Positions 51,798 through 61,063 are shown, numbered from the stretch's first letter. The stretch: DNA of 64,000 nt from an uncultured Ruminococcus sp. (GCA_947624255.1 CANQJO010000002.1:124001-188000), one strand, 5' to 3'. A program made the numbers and translations. Notes: generated by a model not told the origin, from the letters alone.

Positions 51798-54700
51798 ATG
51801 AACAAGTCAGGTATGAAAAAAATTATTGCCGGAATATCATCACTGTGCATGATAGCCTCAGCTATGCCCATAGTCGATATTGCTGCGGAAACAGCATCCG
51901 GAACGGTTTACGGAGATTCCAACTGTGACGGAAATGTAGATCTGTCTGATGCAGTGCTCATCATGCAGTACAGTGCAAACCCGGATCAATACGGTCTTGG
52001 AAAAGCTGTAGGCATTACAGAACAGGGACTTGATAATGCCGATGTAAACGATAGAGGAAACGGCATTACCAATATGGATGCGCTTTCGATACAGAAGTTT
52101 AAATTAGGCATCATTACGGAGCTTCCGGAGTCGTGGAGCACTCAACAGCCCGATCCTGTCGGAGACATAACATACATCCACCTGAAAAATACGTCCATAG
52201 AGGTGGAGGGCGACTATGCTGAGGCTGCCGGTACGACTGTAACTATCAGTCACTCCGGAAGTTTCTACATCGACGGAACTCTCGATGACGGTCAGATCGT
52301 TGTGGATATCCCCGATGAAACAGCCGATGCCGAAACAGTAAAGCTGTTTCTCAACGGCGTGGATATTACGGGAAGATCTGCTCCGGCGATACTTGTTTCA
52401 AACGCTGAAAATACATCTGTAAATCTTGTGGACGGAACGGAGAATTTCATCAGTGACGGCGATACAGCGTATTCCGGCGACTATCTCGGAGCTGCCGTTA
52501 TCGAGGCAAAGGACGACATCACCGTAAAGGGCGGCGATCTTGGAACAGGCTCTCTTACCGTGACAGCAAACACTCAGGACGGTATCGTCTGCAACAACGA
52601 TATCAAGATCACCGGAGGCGTTCTCACAGTAAACACACTGAATTCCAATGACAAGACAGATGCTGTCAAGGGAAAGACTTCTGTTACTGTAAAGGGCGGA
52701 ACACTCAATATAGATGCTGAGGGTGACGGAATAAAATCCTCAAAAGGAAATGTGGATATCTCCGGCGGCGAGATATCTGTAAAGGCAGGAAATGATGCAG
52801 TACAGGCTGAAACAGCGATCAATATCTCCGGCGGCGTACTAACGGCAGGCGGTGACAGAGGTCTGACTGCTGTCGGGGCGCTCAATATCACCGGCGGTCA
52901 GGTAGTCGCTACAGCTACGGATGATCAGACCGATGTATCTCTCATGACAGGAACAACTCAGGCAACGATGCTTCTTAACTGCATTGACTGCGCAGAGAAT
53001 ACGGATCTCATGTGGAAAAAATCGGTAGATCTCACAAATATCACTCTTGCAGGCGCAAATTCGATCGAGATAAAGCCTTTCGTCAAGAAATATAAATACA
53101 TTCTTGTCAGTGATCCGGATCTGTCGGCAGGAGGAGAATATCAGCTTGAAAGCCTGAACAGAAGCGTTGTTTTCACATACGATAACGGTGCTCAGACTTA
53201 TTTCAACAAGGCTGATACGGTTGCGGTTTATGAAAATGTTGACCCGGCTCCTCAGTCCTCCATAGTACCTCCCACTGACACAACAGGCTATACGATCACG
53301 CTTGCATCATCAGGCATATCAACGAACGCTCCTGCTGAGACGGCATCTGCTTCCAATGGTGTGTGTACCATAACACAGCCGGGGATCTTTGCGGTAACAG
53401 GCTCAATGGCAGGAGGACAGATCGTTGTGAATGTTGATAAGACAGCATATCCCGCCGGCGTTGTGGAACTTGATCTCATGGGCGTTGATCTTACAAATGA
53501 GACAGCCGCTCCGATTTATGTGGAGGCTATCGGCGATGAGGTCCGGATCGCAGCAAAGAGCGGAACGGTGAACACAATCTCAGACGGAACTTCACACAGC
53601 GATACATATACCGACAGTGACGGCAACGTGAATACTGTCGATGCAGCGATCTTCTCTCGTGACGACCTCAAGATCAAAGGTACGGGAGCTCTCACCGTGA
53701 ACGGCAATTCGGCAGACGGTATCGTTTCAAAAAACGATCTGAAAATATATAACGGAACGATCACCGTAAATGCGGTTGATGACGGCATAAGAGGCAAGGA
53801 TAGCGTTACTATCGGAAATGATGAGGATACAGATTTCAGCACGCTCGATCTGACTGTTAATACGGATGCAGGTGACGGCATCAAGGCTACAGCTACAGAT
53901 ACGGGAGCGGATAAGTCCTACGGCATCATCACTGTCAACGGCGGTACAGTCAATGTGAACTCATATCTTGACGGCTTTCAGGCAGAACAGGAATTCGTCA
54001 TGAACGGCGGAGATGTCACGATAAAAACTTATCAAGGCTCGTCATATACCGGAAACGGTTCAACAGGCTCAACAGGAAGTTGGGGCGGCTTTGGAGGCGG
54101 CTTCGGCGGCGGTATGAGTGACGGAAACACCAACAAAACCGATGTAAGCGCAAAGGGCATCAAGGCAGTAGGATCATACGATGAGACGGGAACTACATGG
54201 CAGAGTGCCGGAAATATCACTATAAACGGTGGCACACTGGATATCGACTCCTCCGATGACTGTATTCACGCAGGAGGAAATATTGACCTTATCGGCGGTC
54301 TGCTGAAACTTGCCTCTGCGGACGACGGAGTCCACTGCGACCATGACCTTGTTATCGGCAGCGGCAGCGAAAATACCTTCGATGATATACAGATACTCGT
54401 TTCAACGGCATACGAGGGAATTGAAGGTGTAAACATCACTCAGAACAGCGGAACAGTTATTGTGAACTCCACTGATGATGCATACAATGCCGCCGGCGGT
54501 GCTGACGGCTCCGGCAACACTTCACAAGGTCCGTGGGGACAAGGCGGCTGGGGCGGAGGCTTCGGCGGCGGAATGAGCTCAGGCGGTGATTATATGCTTA
54601 CATTCAATGGCGGATTTGCCCTTGCAAATGTCACTGACGGCGATCACGACGGATTTGACTCAAATGGCGATATCGCAGTAAACGGCGGATATGTCATCAC

Positions 54701-55064
54701 CAACGGTAATGAGCCATTTGATTGCGGTGACAGCGGAAACTCCTGCACCTACAACGGAGGAGTTGTTGTGGAGAATATCGGAAATGTCAACAGCATGGGT
54801 GCAGGCATGAGTACGAATTTTCAGGCATCAGTTTCTGCGCAGGCAGGAACGAGAATAACTCTTGTTGATCAAAACAATACCGTTATCGTATCATTTATTG
54901 CAGGCAAGAAAGTCTCAAGCATAAAGGCTGCTCTTGAAAACACCAACGGTGTTGCAGTCTTTACCGGCGGAGAGCTGAACGGATCAACGTATTTCCGGAC
55001 CATTGATGAGACTCAGCTTGCTGCATACGGCGGAACGCTCATAGGCGGCTCGAATTTTTCATAA
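51798..55064 (+). CDS. Secreted dockerin protein with two Cthe_2159-like beta-helix regions
   Basis: 1088 residues. Signal peptide 1-30; type I dockerin at about 37-108 with two calcium-loop repeats (DSNCDGNVDLSD and DVNDRGNGITNMD). Two parallel beta-helix regions follow (about 130-450 and 500-1088) with repeated DGIV/DDGI, NGGT and ISGG turns, as in the Cthe_2159 carbohydrate-binding family. Two Gly/Trp-rich insertions, WGGFGGGFGGGM and WGGGFGGGM, are striking. No catalytic site is obvious. Such proteins bind acidic polysaccharides such as pectin in Clostridium thermocellum. The dockerin should dock it to a scaffoldin. An AAGGAG site precedes the ATG. Confidence 0.88.
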   Translation: MNKSGMKKIIAGISSLCMIASAMPIVDIAAETASGTVYGDSNCDGNVDLSDAVLIMQYSANPDQYGLGKAVGITEQGLDNADVNDRGNGITNMDALSIQKFKLGIITELPESWSTQQPDPVGDITYIHLKNTSIEVEGDYAEAAGTTVTISHSGSFYIDGTLDDGQIVVDIPDETADAETVKLFLNGVDITGRSAPAILVSNAENTSVNLVDGTENFISDGDTAYSGDYLGAAVIEAKDDITVKGGDLGTGSLTVTANTQDGIVCNNDIKITGGVLTVNTLNSNDKTDAVKGKTSVTVKGGTLNIDAEGDGIKSSKGNVDISGGEISVKAGNDAVQAETAINISGGVLTAGGDRGLTAVGALNITGGQVVATATDDQTDVSLMTGTTQATMLLNCIDCAENTDLMWKKSVDLTNITLAGANSIEIKPFVKKYKYILVSDPDLSAGGEYQLESLNRSVVFTYDNGAQTYFNKADTVAVYENVDPAPQSSIVPPTDTTGYTITLASSGISTNAPAETASASNGVCTITQPGIFAVTGSMAGGQIVVNVDKTAYPAGVVELDLMGVDLTNETAAPIYVEAIGDEVRIAAKSGTVNTISDGTSHSDTYTDSDGNVNTVDAAIFSRDDLKIKGTGALTVNGNSADGIVSKNDLKIYNGTITVNAVDDGIRGKDSVTIGNDEDTDFSTLDLTVNTDAGDGIKATATDTGADKSYGIITVNGGTVNVNSYLDGFQAEQEFVMNGGDVTIKTYQGSSYTGNGSTGSTGSWGGFGGGFGGGMSDGNTNKTDVSAKGIKAVGSYDETGTTWQSAGNITINGGTLDIDSSDDCIHAGGNIDLIGGLLKLASADDGVHCDHDLVIGSGSENTFDDIQILVSTAYEGIEGVNITQNSGTVIVNSTDDAYNAAGGADGSGNTSQGPWGQGGWGGGFGGGMSSGGDYMLTFNGGFALANVTDGDHDGFDSNGDIAVNGGYVITNGNEPFDCGDSGNSCTYNGGVVVENIGNVNSMGAGMSTNFQASVSAQAGTRITLVDQNNTVIVSFIAGKKVSSIKAALENTNGVAVFTGGELNGSTYFRTIDETQLAAYGGTLIGGSNFS

Positions 55065-55149
55065 GGTACGTTTATCTCACCTTCGGCATATTATAATCTG
55101 AGGAAGCTGTTTTCAGCCAAATCATGAAATCACCGAAAGGAAGGTTTTT

Positions 55150-55887
55150 ATGCCAAAGGTATTTTTAAGCCCCTCTACACAGGAGTGGAATCAGTATGTC
55201 ACTAACGGCAATGAGGAGCTTTATATGAATCTGCTTGCTGACAGAATGGAACCATATATGCGCTCCTGCGGAATAGATTTCATAAGAAACGATCCTGCAA
55301 GAAACGTCAACGGCGCTATACAGGACTCCAATGCAGGAAGCTACGATGTTCACCTTGCCCTGCACACAAATGCAGCTCCGGAAAGACTCGCCGGCAAGCT
55401 CAGGGGCATAGATATATATTTCGCTCCCGGAAGCGCCGACAGCGAAAGGCTCGCCAACATTATCGCCAATAATCTGAAAAGCATTTATCCGCTCCCGGAT
55501 AAAGTGAGAGCCGTTCCCACCACAAATCTCGGTGAAGTTCTAAGAACAAAAGCCGTTGCCGTACTATGTGAGCTGGGATATCACGATAATTATGCCGATG
55601 AAGCATGGCTCAAGAATAATCTTGAGGCTATTGCAAAAAATCTTGTTCGGTCACTCTGTGATTATTTCGGCATTCCATTCGTTGCAGCCGGAGCTGTTCA
55701 GTGGGGGACAGTCGTTACTGACGGAAGCGGTCTCAATATCAGAAACTATCCCGGTCTCACAGGAGCGATCATAGGAACGATCCCCAATGACGCTACCGTT
55801 ATGATAGACGGAGAAACAGGAAACTGGTATGTGGTGAACTACAACGGAAAAACAGGCTATTCAAGCAAGGATTTTATTTATCTCTGA
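55150..55887 (+). CDS. N-acetylmuramoyl-L-alanine amidase with SH3 domain
   Basis: 245 residues. The amidase_3 domain (about 1-175) has VFLSPSTQEWNQ, the zinc-binding His in VHLALHTNAA and the catalytic Glu in VLCELGYHDN. The C-terminal bacterial SH3 domain (about 185-245) has GSGLNIRNYPG and NYNGKTGYSSKDFIYL. No signal peptide is seen, as in phage or phage-like endolysins. The first zinc His of the usual GHG motif is not evident; some Firmicute members share the QEWN form. Confidence 0.85.
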   Translation: MPKVFLSPSTQEWNQYVTNGNEELYMNLLADRMEPYMRSCGIDFIRNDPARNVNGAIQDSNAGSYDVHLALHTNAAPERLAGKLRGIDIYFAPGSADSERLANIIANNLKSIYPLPDKVRAVPTTNLGEVLRTKAVAVLCELGYHDNYADEAWLKNNLEAIAKNLVRSLCDYFGIPFVAAGAVQWGTVVTDGSGLNIRNYPGLTGAIIGTIPNDATVMIDGETGNWYVVNYNGKTGYSSKDFIYL

Positions 55888-55944
55888 AATAGATATTTTC
55901 AAAGAAAGCTCCTCATTTGAGGAGCGCCGACAGTATTCAAGATT

Positions 55945-55988
55945 AAAGAAAAGGCTGCGTAACAGTGATCACGCAGTCTTTTTCTTCG
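55945..55988 (+). terminator. Terminator after the amidase gene
   Basis: AAGAAAAGGCTGCGT and ACGCAGTCTTTTTCTT form a stem around AACAGTGATC, with the T-run in the 3' arm. A smaller hairpin, GCTCCTCA-TT-TGAGGAGC, lies upstream at 55908-55925. Confidence 0.65.
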
Positions 55989-56133
55989 GTATAGCTTGTT
56001 ATATTCGAGAAATTATCAGTCTACCAAGCTGAGATCATATTTTAACTGACAGATCTCATTACTGAAAGACGGCGTAAACCGACTATGGCAGCCATTGATT
56101 TTTCTGCAACAGGAGATTTTGAAAATCAGGCAT

Positions 56134-56160
56134 AGCTGTCAGAAAAAAAATCTGACAGCT
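56134..56160 (-). terminator. Hairpin after the histidine-kinase gene
   Basis: A perfect 10-bp stem AGCTGTCAGA/TCTGACAGCT with a seven-base A/T loop, 16 bases past the kinase stop codon. No clear T-run after it on the minus strand. Confidence 0.5.
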
Positions 56161-56176
56161 CATCTATAAATATAAA

Positions 56177-57055
56177 TCACGAATTAAACATCAGTCTTAT
56201 TGTCAAAATATCGGCATTATATTCTCCCGAAACAGTCATTCCCATTTCTTCTGCAAGTGTCCGTGCGATAGACAATCCCAGACCCGTGGAATTTCCTGCA
56301 GTTTTTACAGTATAGAATCTGTCAAAAAGTCGGTCTACCTGCACGGAAGATAACTCTTTTGCCGTATTTGCAAAAATCATTTCAGCGCTGTCTGTCAGCG
56401 TGATCTGTAAATCTCCGTCACTGTATTTCACGGCATTATTCAGCAGATTGTAAATAATTCTTGTAAGATATTCTTTATTTAAGTTTGCGATTATTTGCTT
56501 TTCTGTAATGTGTATTTCCGGAGAGATCCCACTTTTTGTGAGTACCGCATAATAGCCCATAATACTGTCCTCAAGCACTTGATTTATGAGGATCTCTTCT
56601 GTTTCAGGTTCTGTATTATCTGAAAGAATTACGGAATATCGGAATAATTCCTCCGTGAGCTGCTGCATTAGTTCCGCACGTTCTTTCATAATGGAAACAT
56701 ATTCCTTTGTTTTTGTAATGTCCGTATTATCCTGCAATAAATCAAGATAGCCGCATATTGCAGTCAGAGGTGTTCGGATATCGTGGGAAATATTTGTGAT
56801 CGCTGTTTTTAGTTCAAAATCGCCGTGTTTATAGCGCAAATATTCTTTTCGTAAAATTTTCAGTTGCCTGTTGATACTATCGGCAAGCTTTTTCATATCC
56901 TTGTCATTGCTTGAAATGGTAATGATCTTGTTGGTATCCGTTTTCAGGATTGTTTCAAATTGCTCTGAAATTTCTTTTGCAGTTTTTTTCATCATCGCAA
57001 TTTTCACAATTAAAATTATTATCACAATGAAAAGGATCAGACACAAACACCACAT
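56177..57055 (-). CDS. Sensor histidine kinase
   Basis: 292 residues. One N-terminal membrane segment (about 3-20), a HAMP-like linker, then the dimerisation box NISHDIRTPLTAICGYLDLL with the phospho-His, an N-box NLLNNAVKYSDG and a G-box GNSTGLGLSIARTLAEEMG. It lacks a large external sensor, as in kinases that sense through a partner ABC transporter. It is the last gene of the regulator-ABC unit. Confidence 0.93.
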   Translation of the reverse strand: MWCLCLILFIVIIILIVKIAMMKKTAKEISEQFETILKTDTNKIITISSNDKDMKKLADSINRQLKILRKEYLRYKHGDFELKTAITNISHDIRTPLTAICGYLDLLQDNTDITKTKEYVSIMKERAELMQQLTEELFRYSVILSDNTEPETEEILINQVLEDSIMGYYAVLTKSGISPEIHITEKQIIANLNKEYLTRIIYNLLNNAVKYSDGDLQITLTDSAEMIFANTAKELSSVQVDRLFDRFYTVKTAGNSTGLGLSIARTLAEEMGMTVSGEYNADILTIRLMFNS

Positions 57056-57081
57056 TACATTTCCTCTTTAATAAATAAATT

Positions 57082-57933
57082 TTATTTCAAATCTTTTTTG
57101 CGGAAAAGAAAAATTCCTGTCCCGGTGACAATGGCAGTAACACATAGTGAATTTATCGGGAAATTTTTATTATTGTCACTTTCCTGATAGTATATCTGCA
57201 CGATCTGGTCAACAGGCAGTACATCATGAAAAAATTGAAATACTTTTTTCTTTGTACCTGTCAGATATTTAGGATTTTTCGTTAATGGCTGTTCAATTTC
57301 CTGCTCCGTACCGTCCTCGTTCGTCACGGTATAAGTATACGGTTGAATGTACTCTTTCGCAGAAAGCCTGTAATCTATTGTATTTGCAATCATAATCAAT
57401 AAAATTGAGAAAATCATTGCCGTCACAACACCTGCTGATTTTTTCGGTATAAGCATAGAAATCAATAAAATCATTGCGGATATTGACACAACAGAAAAAG
57501 CAGTTATCAAAACAATTTTTGCCATATTTTCAATAGATGTTCTGCTTTTCCCAATAATTCCAAATACAGAACTTCCGATAATTACCACGATAAATGCAAT
57601 ATGCATAATAACAGATGCGGTTGAACAAGTAATAAGATCGGACAAATACATTGCCGTTCTTGAGTGCCCCATTATGTGCTTATTGCGAATCGTACCGCTG
57701 CTGTAATCTTCTCCGATGAAAATACCCACGAAAACAGCAATCACAATGCTGATATACATTGCTCCGACAAGAAAAATATCATCTGCAAAACAGTAATAGC
57801 CGGGGGCTGTCTGCATAGCGCTCCAACTTGTGAACACTAAAAGTCCGGCATATCCTGCCATGCAAAACACACCTGCCCAAAAAATTTTGCTTTTGAACAT
57901 TCTTACAAAATCAGCTCTTAAAAGTTTACTCAT
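57082..57933 (-). CDS. ABC-2 type permease
   Basis: 283 residues with about six membrane segments and a long external loop of about 80 residues between the last two, including TVTNEDGTEQEIEQP. The N terminus MSKLLRADFVRMFKSKIFW resembles the neighbouring permease, so the pair is probably an old duplication. The ATG at 57933 has GAGGTG before it. Likely a transporter for lantibiotic or peptide resistance. Confidence 0.85.
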   Translation of the reverse strand: MSKLLRADFVRMFKSKIFWAGVFCMAGYAGLLVFTSWSAMQTAPGYYCFADDIFLVGAMYISIVIAVFVGIFIGEDYSSGTIRNKHIMGHSRTAMYLSDLITCSTASVIMHIAFIVVIIGSSVFGIIGKSRTSIENMAKIVLITAFSVVSISAMILLISMLIPKKSAGVVTAMIFSILLIMIANTIDYRLSAKEYIQPYTYTVTNEDGTEQEIEQPLTKNPKYLTGTKKKVFQFFHDVLPVDQIVQIYYQESDNNKNFPINSLCVTAIVTGTGIFLFRKKDLK

Positions 57934-57943
57934 GATTTGCACC

Positions 57944-58696
57944 TCATTTCAAATCAGCTTTTCTGAATATTGCATAGCCAAGCATGATCATAACAATCGC
58001 AAAAATCATTGAAAATAAAATATATTTAAGTGGTGAAAAATCAGATCCCGCTGACAATTTCTCCATCAGAAATAACTGCGAGGGTGGCAAAACAATATTT
58101 ATAAATGCAACGAATTTATTTTCTGGAAAAATTGCATCTAAAAGCGGTAAAGAATTAAGTTCATATACAATAATTACAGTTACGACACCGCCTAAACTGT
58201 TTTTTAATGTTATTGAAATAAATACGCCCAATGTTGTATATGCAGGCACTGCAACGAGGTAGACGGGAAACGCTTTGAAAAAATTCTCTCTGTAAACCTT
58301 TAACACATCGGGGGCAGGCTGCTCTGCCTGAAATAATTCTACGCCGGAAAACAATTTTCCCAACAAAATATATGACCCGATAAAAACAGCTGTCATCAGA
58401 AAAGCAAGGACTGCAAAGGCAATCTGATAGGAGAGATAGATATTAAACCTTGTGTGCCCGATAATCAATTTGTTTCGTATCGTGCTGTTTGCAAAATCCT
58501 GACTTATGAAAACTCCCGTCATTCCGCAGAAAATAAGTCCGAACATACTGAAAAATATGTTCATACCGACATAGACCGTTCCGGTGGCTGAGATCGAAGC
58601 AAACGCTCCGGCAACAGCAAATGCGATAGTGATAACAAGAATTGCGACGAATTTTTTGCGCAGTTTATAAAATTCTGTAGATAAAAGCTTACTCAT
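57944..58696 (-). CDS. ABC-2 type permease
   Basis: 250 residues with about six membrane segments. N terminus MSKLLSTEFYKLRKKFVAIL; ends with a Lys-containing cytoplasmic tail. The ATG at 58696 overlaps the ATPase stop by eight bases, and the ORF extension to 58843 is inside the ATPase gene. Partner of the ATPase and of the second permease. Confidence 0.86.
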   Translation of the reverse strand: MSKLLSTEFYKLRKKFVAILVITIAFAVAGAFASISATGTVYVGMNIFFSMFGLIFCGMTGVFISQDFANSTIRNKLIIGHTRFNIYLSYQIAFAVLAFLMTAVFIGSYILLGKLFSGVELFQAEQPAPDVLKVYRENFFKAFPVYLVAVPAYTTLGVFISITLKNSLGGVVTVIIVYELNSLPLLDAIFPENKFVAFINIVLPPSQLFLMEKLSAGSDFSPLKYILFSMIFAIVMIMLGYAIFRKADLK

Positions 58697-59603
58697 GATT
58701 TGCACCGCCCACGAGATTGACAAAAAATGTTTCCAGATTTTCGTCATGCTCCTCCATGGAAATAACTTCACAATTTTCTTTGGAAAGTGCAATGGCAAGC
58801 TGTGAGAAATTCGGTTTTGCGTAAACATCAGCCGTTTTTTCATCGAGAATTTTGTATGTAATTTTCATACTGTCCAGTACTCTTGCAAGAATTTTTGTGT
58901 CCGTAACGTTCATATGGATACACTTCCGGCAGGCTTGCTCCAGTTCTTCCGCACTCATTTCTTTTACAATTCTTCCGCTGTCAATAAATCCGTAATGTGT
59001 GGCGAGTTTTGAAAGCTCGTCAAGAATATGACTTGAGATCAGAACAGTAATTTGCCGCTCACGGTTGAGTTTCAAAATCAGCTCACGGACTTCAATAATT
59101 CCCTGCGGATCAAGACCGTTGATAGGCTCATCTAAAATCAGAAAATCGGGATTTCCGCAAAGTGCAATGGCAATTCCAAGACGCTGTTTCATACCCAAAG
59201 AAAAATTCTTTGCCTTTTTATTTCCCGTATTTTCAAGACCGACCAGCTTCAATAACTCCCGTATACCGTCAAAACTCGGCATACCAAGAAGGCGGTACTG
59301 CATTTTCAGATTATCCTCAGCAGTCATATTCAGATAAATTGACGGTGTTTCCACAACTGCACCCATTCTGCTGCGTGATTCTGAAATTGCCTTGTCAGTA
59401 TTTTTCACACCGTACAATTCAAAATCCCCGCTTGTCGGGTATTGCAATCCGCAAATCAGCCGAATAAGTGTAGTTTTACCTGCACCATTTTTTCCGACAA
59501 ATCCATAAATTGCACCTTTGGGAATATGCATCGACACTCCGTTAATTACCTTGAAATGGCGATAATTCTTACAAAGTGCATTTGTTTTCAGAACATAGTC
59601 CAT
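58689..59603 (-). CDS. ABC transporter ATP-binding protein, BcrA-like
   Basis: 304 residues. Walker A GFVGKNGAGKTTLIRLICGL, signature NFSLGMKQRLGIAIAL, Walker B FLILDEPINGLDPQG. The C-terminal extension of about 90 residues is typical of bacitracin/lantibiotic-type ATPases. The ATG at 59603 has AAAGGAGG. It starts 78 bases after the regulator gene, with an apparent operator in the gap. Confidence 0.94.
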   Translation of the reverse strand: MDYVLKTNALCKNYRHFKVINGVSMHIPKGAIYGFVGKNGAGKTTLIRLICGLQYPTSGDFELYGVKNTDKAISESRSRMGAVVETPSIYLNMTAEDNLKMQYRLLGMPSFDGIRELLKLVGLENTGNKKAKNFSLGMKQRLGIAIALCGNPDFLILDEPINGLDPQGIIEVRELILKLNRERQITVLISSHILDELSKLATHYGFIDSGRIVKEMSAEELEQACRKCIHMNVTDTKILARVLDSMKITYKILDEKTADVYAKPNFSQLAIALSKENCEVISMEEHDENLETFFVNLVGGANHE

Positions 59604-59629
59604 AGTGAGACCTCCTTTTTTCTGAAAAC

Positions 59630-59686
59630 AGTATAACATACAAAAGTCAAGAAATCGGTCAAGAAAAAGTCAAGATTTGGTCAAGA
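59630..59686 (-). promoter_or_regulatory. Four direct repeats and -10 before the ABC ATPase gene
   Basis: GTCAAGA occurs at 59646, 59658, 59669 and 59680 (TCTTGAC on the minus strand), spaced 12, 11 and 11 bases, one helical turn. A TATACT -10 box lies at 59630-59635 with no proper -35 at 17 bases. This is the usual layout for an OmpR-type regulator activating its ABC genes. The last repeat overlaps the regulator stop codon. Confidence 0.6.
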
Positions 59687-60337
59687 TTTCATTTTGAAAC
59701 CAATTCCGTAGACAGCCTCAATATAGTCATTTCCGTCAACCGCCTGTAATTTGTGACGAATATTGCTGATATGCTGTTTCAGGGAACGCTCGGTGCAATC
59801 AGGCGTATCATAGCTGATATTGTCAAGGATCGTCGTCTTGCCGATAGGCATATCGGGATCTTGCATAAGCAGTTTCAAAATAGCGCACTCTGTCCGTGTC
59901 AGACGAATTTCAGTTTCGTCAAGCATAACTGTCAATTTATCAGGATATAATGTGATATTCCTATAATTCAAAATGCGGTCATCTGTATTTCTTTTCCGCA
60001 ATTGCACAGCAATTCTTGCGAGTAATTCATTTGTATTAAATGGCTTTGTGACATAATCGACTGCACCGCCGAGCAGCAGTCCGACTTTATCCGTCACATC
60101 AGTTTTTGCACTCACCACAATAACAGGAATATCCTTTATTTTGGGCAATAATTCCTCACCGCAAAGCCCCGGCAGCATAAGATCAAGCAAAATCAGATCG
60201 GGTTTATTTCCGGACAATACAAGTAATGCTTCTGTTCCTGAAAATGCGTTATCTACTGTATATCCCTCTCTTGTCAGTACCTCTGTTAAAAGATTGCTGA
60301 TGTGAATATCGTCATCTACAACAAGTATTCTGAACAC
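59681..60337 (-). CDS. OmpR-family response regulator
   Basis: 218 residues. Receiver domain (about 1-115) with ILVVDDDIH, the phospho-acceptor LILLDLMLPG and VTKPFNTNELL; C-terminal winged helix with EIRLTRTECAILKLLM and YIEAVYGIGFKM. The GTG at 60337, eight bases after GGAGG, is the start; the annotated ORF to 60427 runs through the promoter. Likely controls the following ABC and kinase genes. Confidence 0.93.
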   Translation of the reverse strand: MFRILVVDDDIHISNLLTEVLTREGYTVDNAFSGTEALLVLSGNKPDLILLDLMLPGLCGEELLPKIKDIPVIVVSAKTDVTDKVGLLLGGAVDYVTKPFNTNELLARIAVQLRKRNTDDRILNYRNITLYPDKLTVMLDETEIRLTRTECAILKLLMQDPDMPIGKTTILDNISYDTPDCTERSLKQHISNIRHKLQAVDGNDYIEAVYGIGFKMKS

Positions 60338-60370
60338 TTTTTTCACCTCCGGAGCGATATGTGTTATCTC

Positions 60371-60399
60371 TATTGTAGCACAATGCGATATTTTTTGCA
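60371..60399 (-). promoter_or_regulatory. Promoter of the response regulator gene
   Basis: On the minus strand TTGCAA (60394-60399), 17 bases, TACAAT (60371-60376), 34 bases before the GTG start. Confidence 0.65.
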
Positions 60400-60479
60400 A
60401 GCCATATCTTGATTTGGGAATGTCCAAGCAAGGATATTAAAAAAATCGCGAGACCAGGAGGGAACTCACGGTTTGGAAT

Positions 60480-60644
60480 ATGAAGTCTGAAATTGAAAAC
60501 AGCAAAATGGAAACGATTTTAGGCATAAGCAAAAAGCTCAAGGACAGCTCTAAGCGTTTCAAGAGAGCGAGAAAAGCATCTGCTTCTTCCGGCAAGAATA
60601 GGAATGTAATGCTCCAGATCATTAGACCTGTTCTAAAACCTTGA
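60480..60644 (+). CDS. Small basic ORF of uncertain status
   Basis: 54 codons, very rich in Lys, Arg and Ser (KKLKDSSKRFKRARKASASS). An AGGAGG lies 20 bases upstream, too far for a good ribosome site. It lies in the mobile-element debris and may be part of a decayed gene; no family recognised. Confidence 0.25.
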   Translation: MKSEIENSKMETILGISKKLKDSSKRFKRARKASASSGKNRNVMLQIIRPVLKP

Positions 60645-60680
60645 AAAGAGCGAAAAAAAGTGGTAAAATAGAATCAGGTG

Positions 60681-60890
60681 ATGGAAAAATTGACAAGGAT
60701 AAAAGAGCTGAAAGAAAAAGATTATCAGAAATATTTCGGAGTAACCAAAGCAACATTTGATAAAATGCAGGAAATTTTGGAAAGAGAGTAAACAAATAAG
60801 CATAAAAATGGAGGCAGACAATCTATATTGAGTGTTTTGGACAAGCTTGTAATTATGCTGCAATATTATCGTGAATTTCTATTGTTTTGA
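60681..60890 (+). pseudogene. IS5-like transposase remnant
   Basis: The frame starts MEKLTRIKELKEKDYQKYFG and continues with TFDKMQEILERE, then an in-frame stop at codon 37, then KHKNGGRQSILSVLDKLVIMLQYYREF and a second stop. It resembles the N-terminal helix-turn-helix domain of IS5-family transposases; the whole DDE part is missing. Confidence 0.65.
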
Positions 60891-60899
60891 TATACATCT

Positions 60900-60926
60900 T
60901 TAATGTTCGCATGAATGTGAACATTA
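60900..60926. repeat. 26-bp near-palindrome
   Basis: TAATGTTC and GAACATTA with a near-symmetric centre GCATGAATGT, directly after the transposase remnant. Possibly an end structure of the lost element. Confidence 0.35.
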
Positions 60927-60984
60927 GATATATACCGTCCAAAAATTGCAAAACCAAAATGATTCAGTGTTTTATAACTTTTGT

Positions 60985-61028
60985 CCTCTATTGCTGCAAT
61001 GAGATTTCTCCCATTGCAGCAATAGAGG
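60985..61028. repeat. Perfect 17-bp inverted repeat
   Basis: CCTCTATTGCTGCAATG and CATTGCAGCAATAGAGG separated by 10 bases, with no T-run. It lies between the transposase remnant and the MITE-like element; ORFs over it are not convincing. Confidence 0.55.
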
Positions 61029-61063
61029 TAGTTCCAAGCAGGACAACATCGATATCGCATCTC

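Noticed and set aside
60866-61060. 64-residue minus-strand ORF over the 17-bp inverted repeat
   Set aside because: No ribosome site or family resemblance; its sequence is dictated by the palindromes.
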